Source: Pseudomonas sp. DTU_2021_1001937_2_SI_NGA_ILE_001 (GTDB taxonomy: Bacteria; Pseudomonadota; Gammaproteobacteria; Pseudomonadales; Pseudomonadaceae). Taken from it: 64,000 nt of DNA. Made by a program: the position numbers and the translations under genes. The notes under the pieces were generated by a model. That model searched no databases. It was not told the origin of the DNA and saw only the letters and a program-made list of their open reading frames with translations. Positions 45,441 to 53,799 of this stretch are shown in pieces. Every line of letters begins with the position of its first letter. Within the stretch, counting starts at the first letter, position 1. Location of the stretch: NCBI RefSeq assembly GCF_032463525.1, contig NZ_CP135971.1, positions 2,976,001-3,040,000 of the forward strand, in the 5' to 3' direction.

Positions 45441-46306
45441 GCCCAGTCCTTGCGATGGCGGATCAGACCTTCCTGGCTCACCGAGGCCACCAGCTGCCCG
45501 GCGCGGTTATACACGCTGCCGCGCGAGAAGCCGCGCGAGTTGCCGGCCCAGGGGCTGTCCATGGCGTACAGCAGCCAGTCGTCGGCGCGCAGGTCATTGT
45601 GGAACCACAGCGAGTGGTCGAGGCTGGCGACCTGCATGTCACGCTGCCAGACGGTCTTGCCATGTGGCAGCAGCGAGGTGGTCAGCAGGTTGAAGTCCGA
45701 GGCGTAGGCCAGCAGGTACTTGTGCAGCGCAGGAATGTCCTTGAGCGTGCCGTCGGCGCGGAACCACACATACTTGACCGGCTCGCCGGGCTTGGGATCG
45801 TAGGGGTCCTCGGCGGTGACCGGACGGAACTCGATGGGCTTGGGGCACAGGAACTTGTCGCGCAGCGGCTCGGGAATCAGATGCGCACGGCGGGTCAGCA
45901 ACTCCAGCTCGCAGGGCAGGTTGTCCGGCCCGACCACCTGGGGCATCGAGGCCTGGTGCTCGAAGCCTGCTTCGTCGTACTGGAACGAGGCGCTGCAGGT
46001 GAAGATCGGCTTGCCCTTCTGGATCGCCGTGACCCGTCGGGTGCTGAAGCTGCCGCCGTCACGCACCCGGTCGACGTGATAGACCACCGGCAACTGGGCA
46101 TCGCCGGGGCGCAAAAAGTAGCCGTGCAGCGAATGCACATGGCGGGCATCCTCGACGGTCTGGCTGGCCGCCGACAGCGACTGGCCCAGCACCTGGCCGC
46201 CGAACAGCTGGCGGAAACCCAGGTCCTGGCTGCGGCCGCGAAACAGGTTTTCTTCAATGGCTTCCAACGTCAGCAGATCGACCAGGTCTTCCAGCACTCG
46301 GCTCAT
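45437..46306 (-). CDS. tesB: Acyl-CoA thioesterase II
   Basis: A 289-residue double hot-dog thioesterase hydrolysing medium- and long-chain acyl-CoA. Visible: LFRGRSQDLGFRQLFGGQVL, GQSLSAASQTV, HSLHGYFLRPGDAQLPVVY, RDGGSFSTRRVTAIQKG, and in the second half YLLAYASDFNLLTTSLLPHG, ASLDHSLWFHNDLRADDWLL and GFSRGSVYNRAGQLVASVSQ. The active-site residues of TesB (D in YASDFNLL, the Q in ASVSQEGL) are present. Length equals the family norm. It is cytoplasmic and overlaps the HAD gene by four bases. Confidence 0.94.
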   Translation of the reverse strand: MSRVLEDLVDLLTLEAIEENLFRGRSQDLGFRQLFGGQVLGQSLSAASQTVEDARHVHSLHGYFLRPGDAQLPVVYHVDRVRDGGSFSTRRVTAIQKGKPIFTCSASFQYDEAGFEHQASMPQVVGPDNLPCELELLTRRAHLIPEPLRDKFLCPKPIEFRPVTAEDPYDPKPGEPVKYVWFRADGTLKDIPALHKYLLAYASDFNLLTTSLLPHGKTVWQRDMQVASLDHSLWFHNDLRADDWLLYAMDSPWAGNSRGFSRGSVYNRAGQLVASVSQEGLIRHRKDWA

Positions 46307-46405
46307 TCACGACTCCTTGCAGCAAAGGGTTTCGCCCGCTCGGTGCGGCGCGCTACGCATGGGACGCACACAGGCAGACAACTGGCACGAATGATACAAA
46401 ATCCT

Positions 46406-46975
46406 TCAGCCTTGCAGGGTCGACAACCATTGCTCGCGGTTGATGCGATACAGCACGTGTGGTTTGAGCGGGTGCCCGTCGGCCACGGCAGGATGCTCGA
46501 AATCCCCGGCCGGGTCGGGTTGCATGCCGATGGCCTGCATGACTTTCTGGGAGGGCTGGTTGCTGCGCGCGGTGAAGGAGACGATCTCGTCCAGCCCCAG
46601 GCGCTCGAAACCGCAACCCAGCGCCGTCCACGCCGCTTCGCTGGCAAAGCCCAGGCCCCAGTGCTCGCGGGCCAGACGCCAGCCAATCTCCACCGCCGGC
46701 GTGAACGGCGCGTCGAACTCCACCACCAGCAGGCCGGTGAAGCCGATGAAGGCACCGGTGTCCTTGCGTTCCAGGGCCCACAGGCCAAAGCCCAGCTCGG
46801 CGAAATGGCCGCGCAGGCGACCGATCATCGCCGCGCTCTGCAGACGGGTCATGGGCTCGGGAAAGTAACGCATCACCTGCGGATCGGCGCACATGGCGGC
46901 GAACGCGGGCAAATCGTCATCGCGCCACTGGCGCATCAGCAGCCGTGCGCTATCGAGGGTCAGTATCGGCTCCAT
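46406..46975 (-). CDS. GNAT-family N-acetyltransferase (RimJ/RimL type)
   Basis: A 189-residue acetyltransferase. The N-terminal LTLDSARLLMRQWRDDDLPA is typical of the RimJ/RimL branch. The acetyl-CoA loop region is GWRLAREHWGLGFASEAAWT (Q/RxxGxG/A variant HWGLGFA), followed by EIVSFTARSNQPSQKVMQAI and GMQPDPAGDFEHP. The acceptor substrate is not determinable. It precedes tesB on the same strand by 99 bases and may be co-transcribed. Confidence 0.87.
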   Translation of the reverse strand: MEPILTLDSARLLMRQWRDDDLPAFAAMCADPQVMRYFPEPMTRLQSAAMIGRLRGHFAELGFGLWALERKDTGAFIGFTGLLVVEFDAPFTPAVEIGWRLAREHWGLGFASEAAWTALGCGFERLGLDEIVSFTARSNQPSQKVMQAIGMQPDPAGDFEHPAVADGHPLKPHVLYRINREQWLSTLQG

Positions 46976-47089
46976 CCGTCATCTCTCCGGGCCATCTCAA
47001 AGGATCGCGCCAGTGTAGCCTGCGATGAATACTGTGCGATGGCAGGCTGAACTGGCACTATCGCGCTTGGACCTCCAAGCTTGCCGAAA

Positions 47090-48016
47090 ATGTCCCTGCC
47101 ACTGATCTTTCACGACGATTACAGCCCGCCCTTCCCCGCCGACCACCGTTTCCCGATGGACAAGTTCCGCCTGCTGCGCGATCACCTGGTCGACAGCGGC
47201 GTGGTGCGTGACGAGCAGCTGCTACGCCCGGCGCTGTGCCCGCCGGATATCCTGGCCCTGGCCCACGACCCGGCGTACATCGCCCGCTTCATGAGTGGCG
47301 AGCTGTCGCGCGAAGACCAGCGGCGCCTCGGCCTGCCGTGGAGCGAGCCACTGGCGCGGCGCACCGTGCGTGCCGTCGGCGGCTCGCTGTTGACCGCCGA
47401 GCAGGCTCTGCGCCATGGCCTGGCCTGCCATCTGGCCGGTGGCACCCATCACGCCCACTACGACTACCCGGCCGGCTTCTGCATCTTCAACGACCTGGCG
47501 ATCATCAGCCGCTACCTGCTGGCCAGCGGCCGGGTCGGCCGGGTGTTGATCTTCGACTGCGACGTGCACCAGGGCGACGGCACCGCACGTCTGCTGGCCG
47601 ACACCGAAGAGGCCATTACCGTCTCGCTGCACTGCGAGAGGAACTTCCCGGCGCGCAAGGCGCAAAGCGATTGGGACATCCCGCTGCCGATGGGCATGGG
47701 CGACGCCGACTACCTGCAGGTGGTGGACGAAACGCTCAATTACCTGCTGCCCTTCTACAAGCCGGACCTGGTCTTGTACGACGCCGGGGTGGACGTCCAT
47801 CAGGACGATGCCCTGGGCTACCTGAAGCTGACCGACCAGGGCCTGGCAGCCCGCGACTGCGCCGTGCTGCATCACTGTCTGGGTCGCGACATTCCGGTCA
47901 TGGGCGTGATCGGGGGCGGCTACAGCAAGGACCGCCTGGCCCTGGCCAGGCGCCATGGCATCCTGCACCACAGCGCCCGCCAGGTGTGGCTGGAGCGCGG
48001 CCTGGGCCCGGCCTGA
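47090..48016 (+). CDS. Histone deacetylase-family protein
   Basis: A 308-residue arginase/deacetylase-fold enzyme. Zinc ligands are in FDCDVHQGDGTA (Asp and His) and YDAGVDVHQDD (Asp). The active-site histidines are in GGTHHAHYDYPAGFCIFNDL, and GVIGGGYSKD supplies the glycine-rich loop. Bacterial members deacetylate acetoin-pathway proteins, polyamines or other small molecules; the substrate here is unknown. A TTG at 47081 is also in frame, but ATG 47090 (MSLPLIFHDDYS) fits the family N-terminus. It converges on the dehydrogenase gene with four bases between stops. Confidence 0.88.
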   Translation: MSLPLIFHDDYSPPFPADHRFPMDKFRLLRDHLVDSGVVRDEQLLRPALCPPDILALAHDPAYIARFMSGELSREDQRRLGLPWSEPLARRTVRAVGGSLLTAEQALRHGLACHLAGGTHHAHYDYPAGFCIFNDLAIISRYLLASGRVGRVLIFDCDVHQGDGTARLLADTEEAITVSLHCERNFPARKAQSDWDIPLPMGMGDADYLQVVDETLNYLLPFYKPDLVLYDAGVDVHQDDALGYLKLTDQGLAARDCAVLHHCLGRDIPVMGVIGGGYSKDRLALARRHGILHHSARQVWLERGLGPA

Positions 48017-48020
48017 CGGC

Positions 48021-48908
48021 TCAGGACTTGCTCAGATAGCTTTCGACGATCGCCGAGAAGTCCCGCTTGCCTTCGCCACGCTGGCTCATGGCCTGGAACA
48101 GCTGCTGCGCCAGCGCCCCGAGGATCACCGGCTGGTGCGCCTGGCGGGCTGCCTCGGTGGCCAGCCCCAGGTCCTTGAGCATCAGGTCGGCGGCGAAACC
48201 ACCGGTATAGCCCCGCGCAGCCGGCGCTGTCTCGACGATGCCAGGCCAGGGGTTGTAGCTCTGCGAACTCCAGCAACAGCCGGTAGAACTGTTGATGACA
48301 CCGGCCAGCACCTGGGTATCGATACCGAGGGCGTTGCCCAGCGCCATGGCCTCGGACACGCCGATCATCGAGATCGCCAGCAGCAGGTTGTTGCACAGTT
48401 TGGCGACCTGCCCGGTGCCGACCTCACCGCAGTGCACGATATTGCGGCCCATCTGCGCCAGCACCGGCCTGACCTGCTGAAAATGCGCCGCCGAGCCACC
48501 GACCATGAAGGTCAGCGTGCCAGCGCTGGCCCCTGCGGTGCCGCCGGACACCGGCGCATCGCCCACCACCACGCCCTGGGCGGCGGCACATGCGGCGATG
48601 TCGCGGATGCTCTGGGGGTCGATGGTGCTGCAGTCCAGGGCCGGGGTGCCGGCGGCGATACCGGCCAGCACCCCGTTGGTGTCGAGGAACACGCTGCGCA
48701 CATGGGCAGCCGCCGGCAGCATGGTGATCACCAGTTCACTGCCCTGGGCGGCATGGGCCGGAGAGTCGCTGGCTTGCCCGCCCAGCGCCGCCAGCTCGGC
48801 CACCGCGTCGCGGTCCAGATCGTACAGATGCAGGTAATGCCCGGCCTTGAGCAGGTTGCGGGCCATGGGCGCACCCATGTTGCCCAGGCCGATGAATGCA
48901 ATCTTCAT
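48021..48908 (-). CDS. mmsB: 3-hydroxyisobutyrate dehydrogenase-like enzyme
   Basis: A 295-residue beta-hydroxyacid dehydrogenase. The Rossmann motif is MKIAFIGLGNMGAPMARNLL, followed by DAPVSGGTAGASAGTLTFMV, the catalytic lysine in GQVAKLCNNLLLAISM, and FAADLMLKDLGLATEAAR. Sequence and length match MmsB, which oxidises 3-hydroxyisobutyrate in valine breakdown using NAD. The usual partner mmsA (methylmalonate semialdehyde dehydrogenase) is not in the window, so the gene either acts with a distant mmsA or has a different hydroxyacid substrate. ATG 48908 is preceded by AAGGAGAA. Confidence 0.85.
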   Translation of the reverse strand: MKIAFIGLGNMGAPMARNLLKAGHYLHLYDLDRDAVAELAALGGQASDSPAHAAQGSELVITMLPAAAHVRSVFLDTNGVLAGIAAGTPALDCSTIDPQSIRDIAACAAAQGVVVGDAPVSGGTAGASAGTLTFMVGGSAAHFQQVRPVLAQMGRNIVHCGEVGTGQVAKLCNNLLLAISMIGVSEAMALGNALGIDTQVLAGVINSSTGCCWSSQSYNPWPGIVETAPAARGYTGGFAADLMLKDLGLATEAARQAHQPVILGALAQQLFQAMSQRGEGKRDFSAIVESYLSKS

Positions 48909-49299
48909 TGTCGTTCTCCTTGGCAGGCGGCAGCAGGAGGTCTGGCACTGCGCCCTCATGCATTGATTGAAGCTCAGGTAGCGGCATTTCTCGCCTGCCG
49001 ATGCCGTCGGCATGAACGACATTTTCCGCACAAGCTGTGGATAACTCTGTGCACAGCTTGGTGAAAGCCTGTGACCACGCCCCTGCAGGGCGCTGCGCAG
49101 CATTTGCGCAGGCCCACGCGGACTATTGCGCGCTTTCGCGGGAAAAACTCACCCACAGCACGCCGTGAATTGATCCAAGCCATTGATTCTCAACGATTTA
49201 GCTGTGAAGGCACGGTTCTTGAGTTGTACGCCGCGCACCGCACGCATCAGGCGGCCGTTACGGTCCGCCAGCGTCGGCTTCATTTTTCAGGAGTTAAGC
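48909..49299. other. Intergenic region upstream of hcp
   Basis: About 390 bases between divergent mmsB-like and hcp genes. The right part (49170-49225) is AT-richer and contains the sigma54-like element. The repeat GCGCTGCGCAGCATTTGCGC near 49090 is a short palindromic patch. No coding sequence is supported. Confidence 0.5.
49209..49223 (+). promoter_or_regulatory. Possible -24/-12 (sigma54) promoter of hcp
   Basis: GGCACG (49209-49214), four bases, then TTGAG (49219-49223). GG and GA are ten bases apart, against the consensus GG-N10-GC, so the -12 element has one key mismatch. Transcription would start about 65 bases before the hcp ATG. Confidence 0.35.
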
Positions 49300-49818
49300 A
49301 TGGCGACACCCGCATACATGTCGGTCACCGGCACCAAACAAGGCCTGATCACTCAGGGCGCCTTCACTGCCGCCTCGGTGGGCAACATCTATCAGGAAGG
49401 TCACGAGGACGAGGTGATGGTCCAGGCCTTCGCCCACAAGGTGCTGATTCCCCGCGACACGCAATCCGGCCAGCCCAGCGGCCAGCGCATCCACGAACCG
49501 GCCTGCGTCACCAAAGTGTTCGACAAGGCCTCGCCGCTGCTGCTGGCGGCACTGACCAGCGGTGAAGTACTCACCGAGGTGGTCATCAAGTGGTACCGCA
49601 CCTCTGCCGAGGGCAAGCAGGAGCACTACTACACCACCCGCCTGGAGGACGCGATCATCGTCGACATCCGCGATTACATGCACAACTGCCAGGACCCGAA
49701 GAACGCGCAGTTCACTCACCTGCAGGACGTGTACATGAGCTACCGCAAGATCACCTGGACCCACGAGGCCAGCGGCACCTCGGGCAGCGACGACTGGCGC
49801 GTACCGGTCGCCGGCTGA
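49300..49818 (+). CDS. hcp: Hcp, type VI secretion tube protein (orphan)
   Basis: A 172-residue Hcp protein: MATPAYMSVTGTKQGLITQG, ASVGNIYQEGHEDEVMVQAF, HKVLIPRDTQSGQPSGQRIH, FDKASPLLLAALTSGEVLTE and WYRTSAEGKQEHYYTTRLED are the conserved core. Hexameric rings of Hcp stack into the T6SS tube and carry effectors. No T6SS structural gene flanks it, so it is an orphan that must work with an apparatus encoded elsewhere. CAGGAG lies eight bases before the ATG. There is no extended C-terminal toxin domain. Confidence 0.95.
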   Translation: MATPAYMSVTGTKQGLITQGAFTAASVGNIYQEGHEDEVMVQAFAHKVLIPRDTQSGQPSGQRIHEPACVTKVFDKASPLLLAALTSGEVLTEVVIKWYRTSAEGKQEHYYTTRLEDAIIVDIRDYMHNCQDPKNAQFTHLQDVYMSYRKITWTHEASGTSGSDDWRVPVAG

Positions 49819-49849
49819 TCCATTCCCCGGCCACGCCGGCTCGCCTGGG

Positions 49850-51301
49850 TCAATCCTGGAGCGTCGCCAGGCGCTCCTCTCTGCGCGCAGGCAGCATCCC
49901 GGCCGGATACAGCGCCGGCTCGCCGAGGTCCCAGAACAGCCCGGCGGCGGCGCGCAACCCCTGCTCTACGATGCTCTCCAGCAGGTGCTCATCCGGCGCG
50001 TGCTGCTTGCAGGAAGGGTACGAGTGCGGCAGCCACACGGTGGGCAGGCCCAGCACGTCGGCGAAGCAGTGGTTGGGGATGGTGCCGCCCAGGTTGGGCA
50101 GGATGCTGACCGGCTGGCCCAGGCTGGCGCCCACCGAGCGGCTGACGAAGCCGACCCAGGGATGCGAGGGGTCGAGCCGCGTCGCCGCGTAACCGCCTTC
50201 GACCTGCACCTGCACGTCCTGCAGACCCAGGCGGTCGAAATGAGCACGCAGGTGGCCGGCCAGATTCTGCCAGTCGGTGCCTGGCACGAAACGCAGCTGG
50301 CAGACCATCTCGGCGCGGCCCGGAATCGCGCCGATGACCTTCACCGTGCTACCCGCCGACAGCCCCACCACTTCCAGGGTATTGCAGCCGAACAGTTTTT
50401 CACCGGTGCTCAAGCCGGGCTCGCCCCAGTTCGGGTCGAGCTGCGGGTCGAAACTTTCGCCGCCCACCGGCAACTCACGCACCAGCTTCGCCACGGCTTC
50501 GCTCATCGGTGCCGGCTTGAGGAAGTCCAGCAATAGTTGCCCATTGGCCGACACCAGGCTGGACAGCGCATGGCTGAGCACGATGGCCGGGTTGGTGATG
50601 ATGCCACCCCAGTTGCCCGAATGCCGGCTGCCGTTACCGGTGTCCAGCACCAAACGGAACTGGCAGACACCGCGCGAACCGAGGAACAGCGTGGGCAGGT
50701 CATGACGCACCCGCGGGCCGTCCGAGGCCAGGAACAGATCGGCAGCCAGCGCTTGGGCATGCTCGCGGCACGCCTCTTCCAGGCCAGGAGAGCCGACCTC
50801 TTCGCTCATCTCGAAGAGCATCTTCAGGTTGAAACCGAGCTTGCCGGCACGCGCCTGCAGCACCGCCTCCAACGCCGCCAGGTTGATGCTGTGCTGGCCT
50901 TTGTTATCGGCGGTGCCGCGACCATAGATACGCCCGTCCTTGACGCTGACCTGCCAGGGAGCAGTGCCGTCCTGCCACAGATCGTCCTGGCCGCTGGTGA
51001 CATCCCCATGGCCATAGCTCAGCAGGGTCGGCAGGGACGCCCCCTCGATGCGCTCGGCCAGCAGCAGCGGCGGCTTGCCGGCCAGAGGGTTGTCGAGCAG
51101 CCGGCAGGTGAATCCCAAAGCCTGCAGCACCGGCTGCAGTTCATCGCGCAGATAATCGTGCAGCGCGGCGGCGCATTCAGGGTTCTGGCTTTCGGTGCGC
51201 TGTGCCACGCGACGCCCGAGGATGTCCAGGAACGCACCACTGCGGTAGTGCTGGGCGGCCAGTTCGATGGCGTGCTCACGGGTGTGGGCCGAAGAGGTCA
51301 T
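49850..51301 (-). CDS. M20-family metallopeptidase
   Basis: A 483-residue dizinc peptidase. Metal-binding segments are LLSYGHGDVTSG (His, with Asp two on), IYGRGTADNKGQHSINL (bridging Asp) and LFEMSEEVGSPGLEE (catalytic Glu pair); HAPDEHLLESIVEQ near the end supplies the last histidine. An internal dimerisation domain (~200-360) is present. Members cleave dipeptides or N-acyl amino acids; this one cannot be narrowed down. It is divergent from a LysR regulator, close to a porin and an MHS symporter, suggesting uptake and cleavage of one class of small amide compound. ATG 51301 (MTSSAHT) follows AAGGAA. Confidence 0.88.
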   Translation of the reverse strand: MTSSAHTREHAIELAAQHYRSGAFLDILGRRVAQRTESQNPECAAALHDYLRDELQPVLQALGFTCRLLDNPLAGKPPLLLAERIEGASLPTLLSYGHGDVTSGQDDLWQDGTAPWQVSVKDGRIYGRGTADNKGQHSINLAALEAVLQARAGKLGFNLKMLFEMSEEVGSPGLEEACREHAQALAADLFLASDGPRVRHDLPTLFLGSRGVCQFRLVLDTGNGSRHSGNWGGIITNPAIVLSHALSSLVSANGQLLLDFLKPAPMSEAVAKLVRELPVGGESFDPQLDPNWGEPGLSTGEKLFGCNTLEVVGLSAGSTVKVIGAIPGRAEMVCQLRFVPGTDWQNLAGHLRAHFDRLGLQDVQVQVEGGYAATRLDPSHPWVGFVSRSVGASLGQPVSILPNLGGTIPNHCFADVLGLPTVWLPHSYPSCKQHAPDEHLLESIVEQGLRAAAGLFWDLGEPALYPAGMLPARREERLATLQD

Positions 51302-51422
51302 AACAGGTTCCTTGCAAGGGGGCGCCGTCGGGTAAGGCACTCGACCAATGATGCGAGGCAGGTTAACGTGGCGCCCTGGCTTGCAACAATTATCAAGTTT
51401 TCAATACATCCTTGCCTTATAC

Positions 51423-51437
51423 GCAAACCAGGTTTGC
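51423..51437. promoter_or_regulatory. Palindromic operator candidate between peptidase and LysR genes
   Basis: GCAAAC-CAG-GTTTGC is a perfect 15-base palindrome 30 bases before the LysR ATG. A half-site, GCAAACC, also occurs at 55210-55216 upstream of the MHS symporter gene. LysR binding is inferred. Confidence 0.45.
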
Positions 51438-51467
51438 ACATTCCTGAAGCAGCACGGGAGCCGGTTC

Positions 51468-52379
51468 ATGCACGATTTGCCTCTGCGTTATTTCCACAGC
51501 GTGGCGCGTACCGGTTCGCTGTCGGCGGCGGCCGAAGAACTTCACGTCGCGGTCTCGGCAGTGAGCCGGCAGATCGCCAACCTGGAAGACAGCCTCGGCT
51601 TGCAGCTGTTCGAACGCAAACCGCGCGGCATGCAGCTCACCGAGCCCGGCGAATTGCTGCTGGCCTACGCCAACCGCAACCAGTTGGAAGTGAAGAACGT
51701 CATCGCCGAAATGCGCGGCCTCAATACCCTGCAGCAGCAGAAGATCACCCTGGCCTGCCCGGAAGGCATGGCCTGGGAGTTCCTGCCCAGGGTCTGCGCG
51801 CAGTTTCGCGGCTTTCATCCAGGCGCCAGCTTCGACCTACAGGTGGTGGATGCGGCCCGGGCTTCGCATCTGGTCAAGGAGGGCATGGTGGACATCGCCC
51901 TGACCTTCAGCCTGACCCCGACCCTGGGCGTGGAAATCTCGCTGAGCTGCAACTCGCCGGTTACTGCGCTGATGCCCGCCAGCCACCCGCTGGCGCGCCA
52001 GCCGTCGCTGACGGTACGGCAACTGAGCGCCTACCCGCTGGCCCTGCCCCATGCCGGCTCGACCATCCGTTACCTGTTCGATATCGCCTGCAACCTGCAC
52101 GGCCTGACCATTCTTCCGGCCTACGCCAGCCATTCGCTGGGCGCCATCTACCATGCGGTGCGCCACTCCAGCGACGTGATCGCCCTGTGCGGCGCGGCCA
52201 CGGTCAGCGGCACCGCACACCGCGACGACCTGGTACTGGTACCGATGAGCGACCCGCAACTGCGGCAACGCAGCCTGCAGGTGCAGATCATGGCCGGGCG
52301 CAAGCTGCCGGTGCTGGTGCGCTACTTCCTGAGCTACCTCGAAGAACAGCTGCTGACGGTGAGCAAACCGGGCAACTGA
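51468..52379 (+). CDS. LysR-family transcriptional regulator
   Basis: A 303-residue LysR protein. The winged helix-turn-helix covers residues ~1-60 (LRYFHSVARTGSLSAAAEEL, then HVAVSAVSRQIANLEDSLGL and FERKPRGMQLTEPG). The effector domain begins near residue 90 (ITLACPEGMAWEFLPRVCAQ) with GMVDIALTFS. It lies between the peptidase gene (divergent) and the porin gene (convergent), and is the probable local regulator of both and of the MHS symporter. ATG 51468 is chosen (MHDLPLRYFHSVARTG); the frame is open further upstream. Confidence 0.93.
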   Translation: MHDLPLRYFHSVARTGSLSAAAEELHVAVSAVSRQIANLEDSLGLQLFERKPRGMQLTEPGELLLAYANRNQLEVKNVIAEMRGLNTLQQQKITLACPEGMAWEFLPRVCAQFRGFHPGASFDLQVVDAARASHLVKEGMVDIALTFSLTPTLGVEISLSCNSPVTALMPASHPLARQPSLTVRQLSAYPLALPHAGSTIRYLFDIACNLHGLTILPAYASHSLGAIYHAVRHSSDVIALCGAATVSGTAHRDDLVLVPMSDPQLRQRSLQVQIMAGRKLPVLVRYFLSYLEEQLLTVSKPGN

Positions 52380-52447
52380 CCCCTGAGCCGCTTCCCGCCG
52401 CCTCGCCCGGAAAACGGCTTCGACCGCGAACGGCGCTCAGCTCGTCC

Positions 52448-53683
52448 TTACCAGAAGTTCACCGTGTAGGTCAGCGCCAGGCGGTTTTCCTCGTAGCGGC
52501 TGGACTCGCGGGTACTCACCCCGATGTTCATCCAGTTGGCCCCGAAGCCCTTCAGCGCACCGCTCTGCACGACATAGCTGAGAATCGAGGTGCGCTCGGT
52601 CTCGTGGCTCTGCCGGCCCAGGTTGATGTCGTTGCCTTCCATCCAGCGCGCCATCCATTTCAAGCCAGGCACGCCCAGCGCCGCAAAGTCGTAGTCGTAG
52701 CGCACCTGCCAGGAACGCTCGCCCGGCTTGACGAAGCCCAGTGCCGACCAGTTGATCAGGTACGGCGCTGGCGCGTAGTCGTTGAAGGTCGGGAAGGTGT
52801 CCAGCCCGAGCATGCGCTGGTAGCCCGCGCCAAAGGTGTGGCCGCCCTTGTTGAGGCTGAACATCACCCCATAGGTACGGTTGTCGACCCGACCGGACAG
52901 CGCCTTGCCCTCTTCCTCGGTGTTGTAGTAACGCACGTCTGTCTTGAGTGTGAAGCCGCCACCCAGTGGCATCTTGTGCGCCAGGCCGAGGTAGTGCTGG
53001 CGGTAGATGTCTTCCAGTTGCGCGTAGAAGTAGCTGCCCGATAGCTGCGGCGTGAAGGCGTAGGTGGCGCCCGCGAAGTTCAGGCCATCGCTGGATTGCG
53101 CCGGGGTGTCGCCCCACAGGTACAGCTCTTCACTGTTGGACGACTCGCGGCCGGTGATACCCCAGAGGCGCCCGGCGGTCAGGGTCAGGTCCTTGACCTC
53201 GCGCGACTCCAGCACCGCGCCCTGGTAGCGGGTGATCAACTGCCGGGTGGGGTCATAGGAAACCACCGGCAGGTTCGGTTGTTGGTCACCGATGCGCAGC
53301 TCGGTCTTGGAGTAACGCAGCTTGGCCGCCACGTTGGCGCGCCCGTAGTCCCGCACCGGACTGCCGTCGGTTTCAACCGGCAGCACGCCATCAGGCGAGC
53401 GTCCCTTGCCGCCATCGAGCCGGTAGGCGAAATCGGTACCCAGGTCGAGGCCGAACTGGATCGGGGTGTCGGTGTAGCCCGACTTGAACTGCAGGTCGAA
53501 GCCCTGCGACCAACTGCCGGTGCGCGATTTGGGCGCGTCGGCCTGCTTGAAGTCGCGATCCACATAGAAGTTGCGCAGCCCCAGGGTCAGGTGGCTGTCA
53601 TCGAAGAATTGCGCCTGGGCGGTGCCGGACGCGCAAAAGCCCACGGTGGCCGCCACGGCACATTTGAATCGCGAATCGAACAT
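52448..53683 (-). CDS. OprD-family outer-membrane porin
   Basis: A 411-residue porin with a signal peptide (MFDSRFKCAVAATVGFCASG, then TAQAQFFDDSHLTLGLRNFY). The OprD pattern SWSQGFDLQFKSGYTDTPIQ and FGLDLGTDFAYRLDGGKG is clear, with alternating strands and a terminal aromatic (YTVNFW). OprD proteins allow amino acids, small peptides or aromatic acids through the outer membrane. It lies 116 bases after the MHS symporter gene on the same strand, so the two likely form an uptake operon. GGAG precedes the ATG at 53683. Confidence 0.93.
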   Translation of the reverse strand: MFDSRFKCAVAATVGFCASGTAQAQFFDDSHLTLGLRNFYVDRDFKQADAPKSRTGSWSQGFDLQFKSGYTDTPIQFGLDLGTDFAYRLDGGKGRSPDGVLPVETDGSPVRDYGRANVAAKLRYSKTELRIGDQQPNLPVVSYDPTRQLITRYQGAVLESREVKDLTLTAGRLWGITGRESSNSEELYLWGDTPAQSSDGLNFAGATYAFTPQLSGSYFYAQLEDIYRQHYLGLAHKMPLGGGFTLKTDVRYYNTEEEGKALSGRVDNRTYGVMFSLNKGGHTFGAGYQRMLGLDTFPTFNDYAPAPYLINWSALGFVKPGERSWQVRYDYDFAALGVPGLKWMARWMEGNDINLGRQSHETERTSILSYVVQSGALKGFGANWMNIGVSTRESSRYEENRLALTYTVNFW

Positions 53684-53799
53684 ATCCCACTCCAGAATCT
53701 CAAGTGATTACAGGCCATCGAAGAACCAGGCACGCAGCGGCGCACGGCCGGCCCGGTATGGGCGGCGAGGCACTGCGGTATTGCGGGTGGAACGTTGGA

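Noticed and set aside
22502..49818. A type VI secretion gene cluster.
   Set aside because: Only a PAAR effector pair and an orphan hcp are present; no sheath, baseplate, membrane-complex, VgrG or ClpV gene occurs in the window.
52380..52447. GC-rich spacer between the LysR and porin genes as another REP copy.
   Set aside because: Only scattered words such as ACGGCTTCGACCGCGAA resemble REP; no paired hairpin or consistent alignment could be made.
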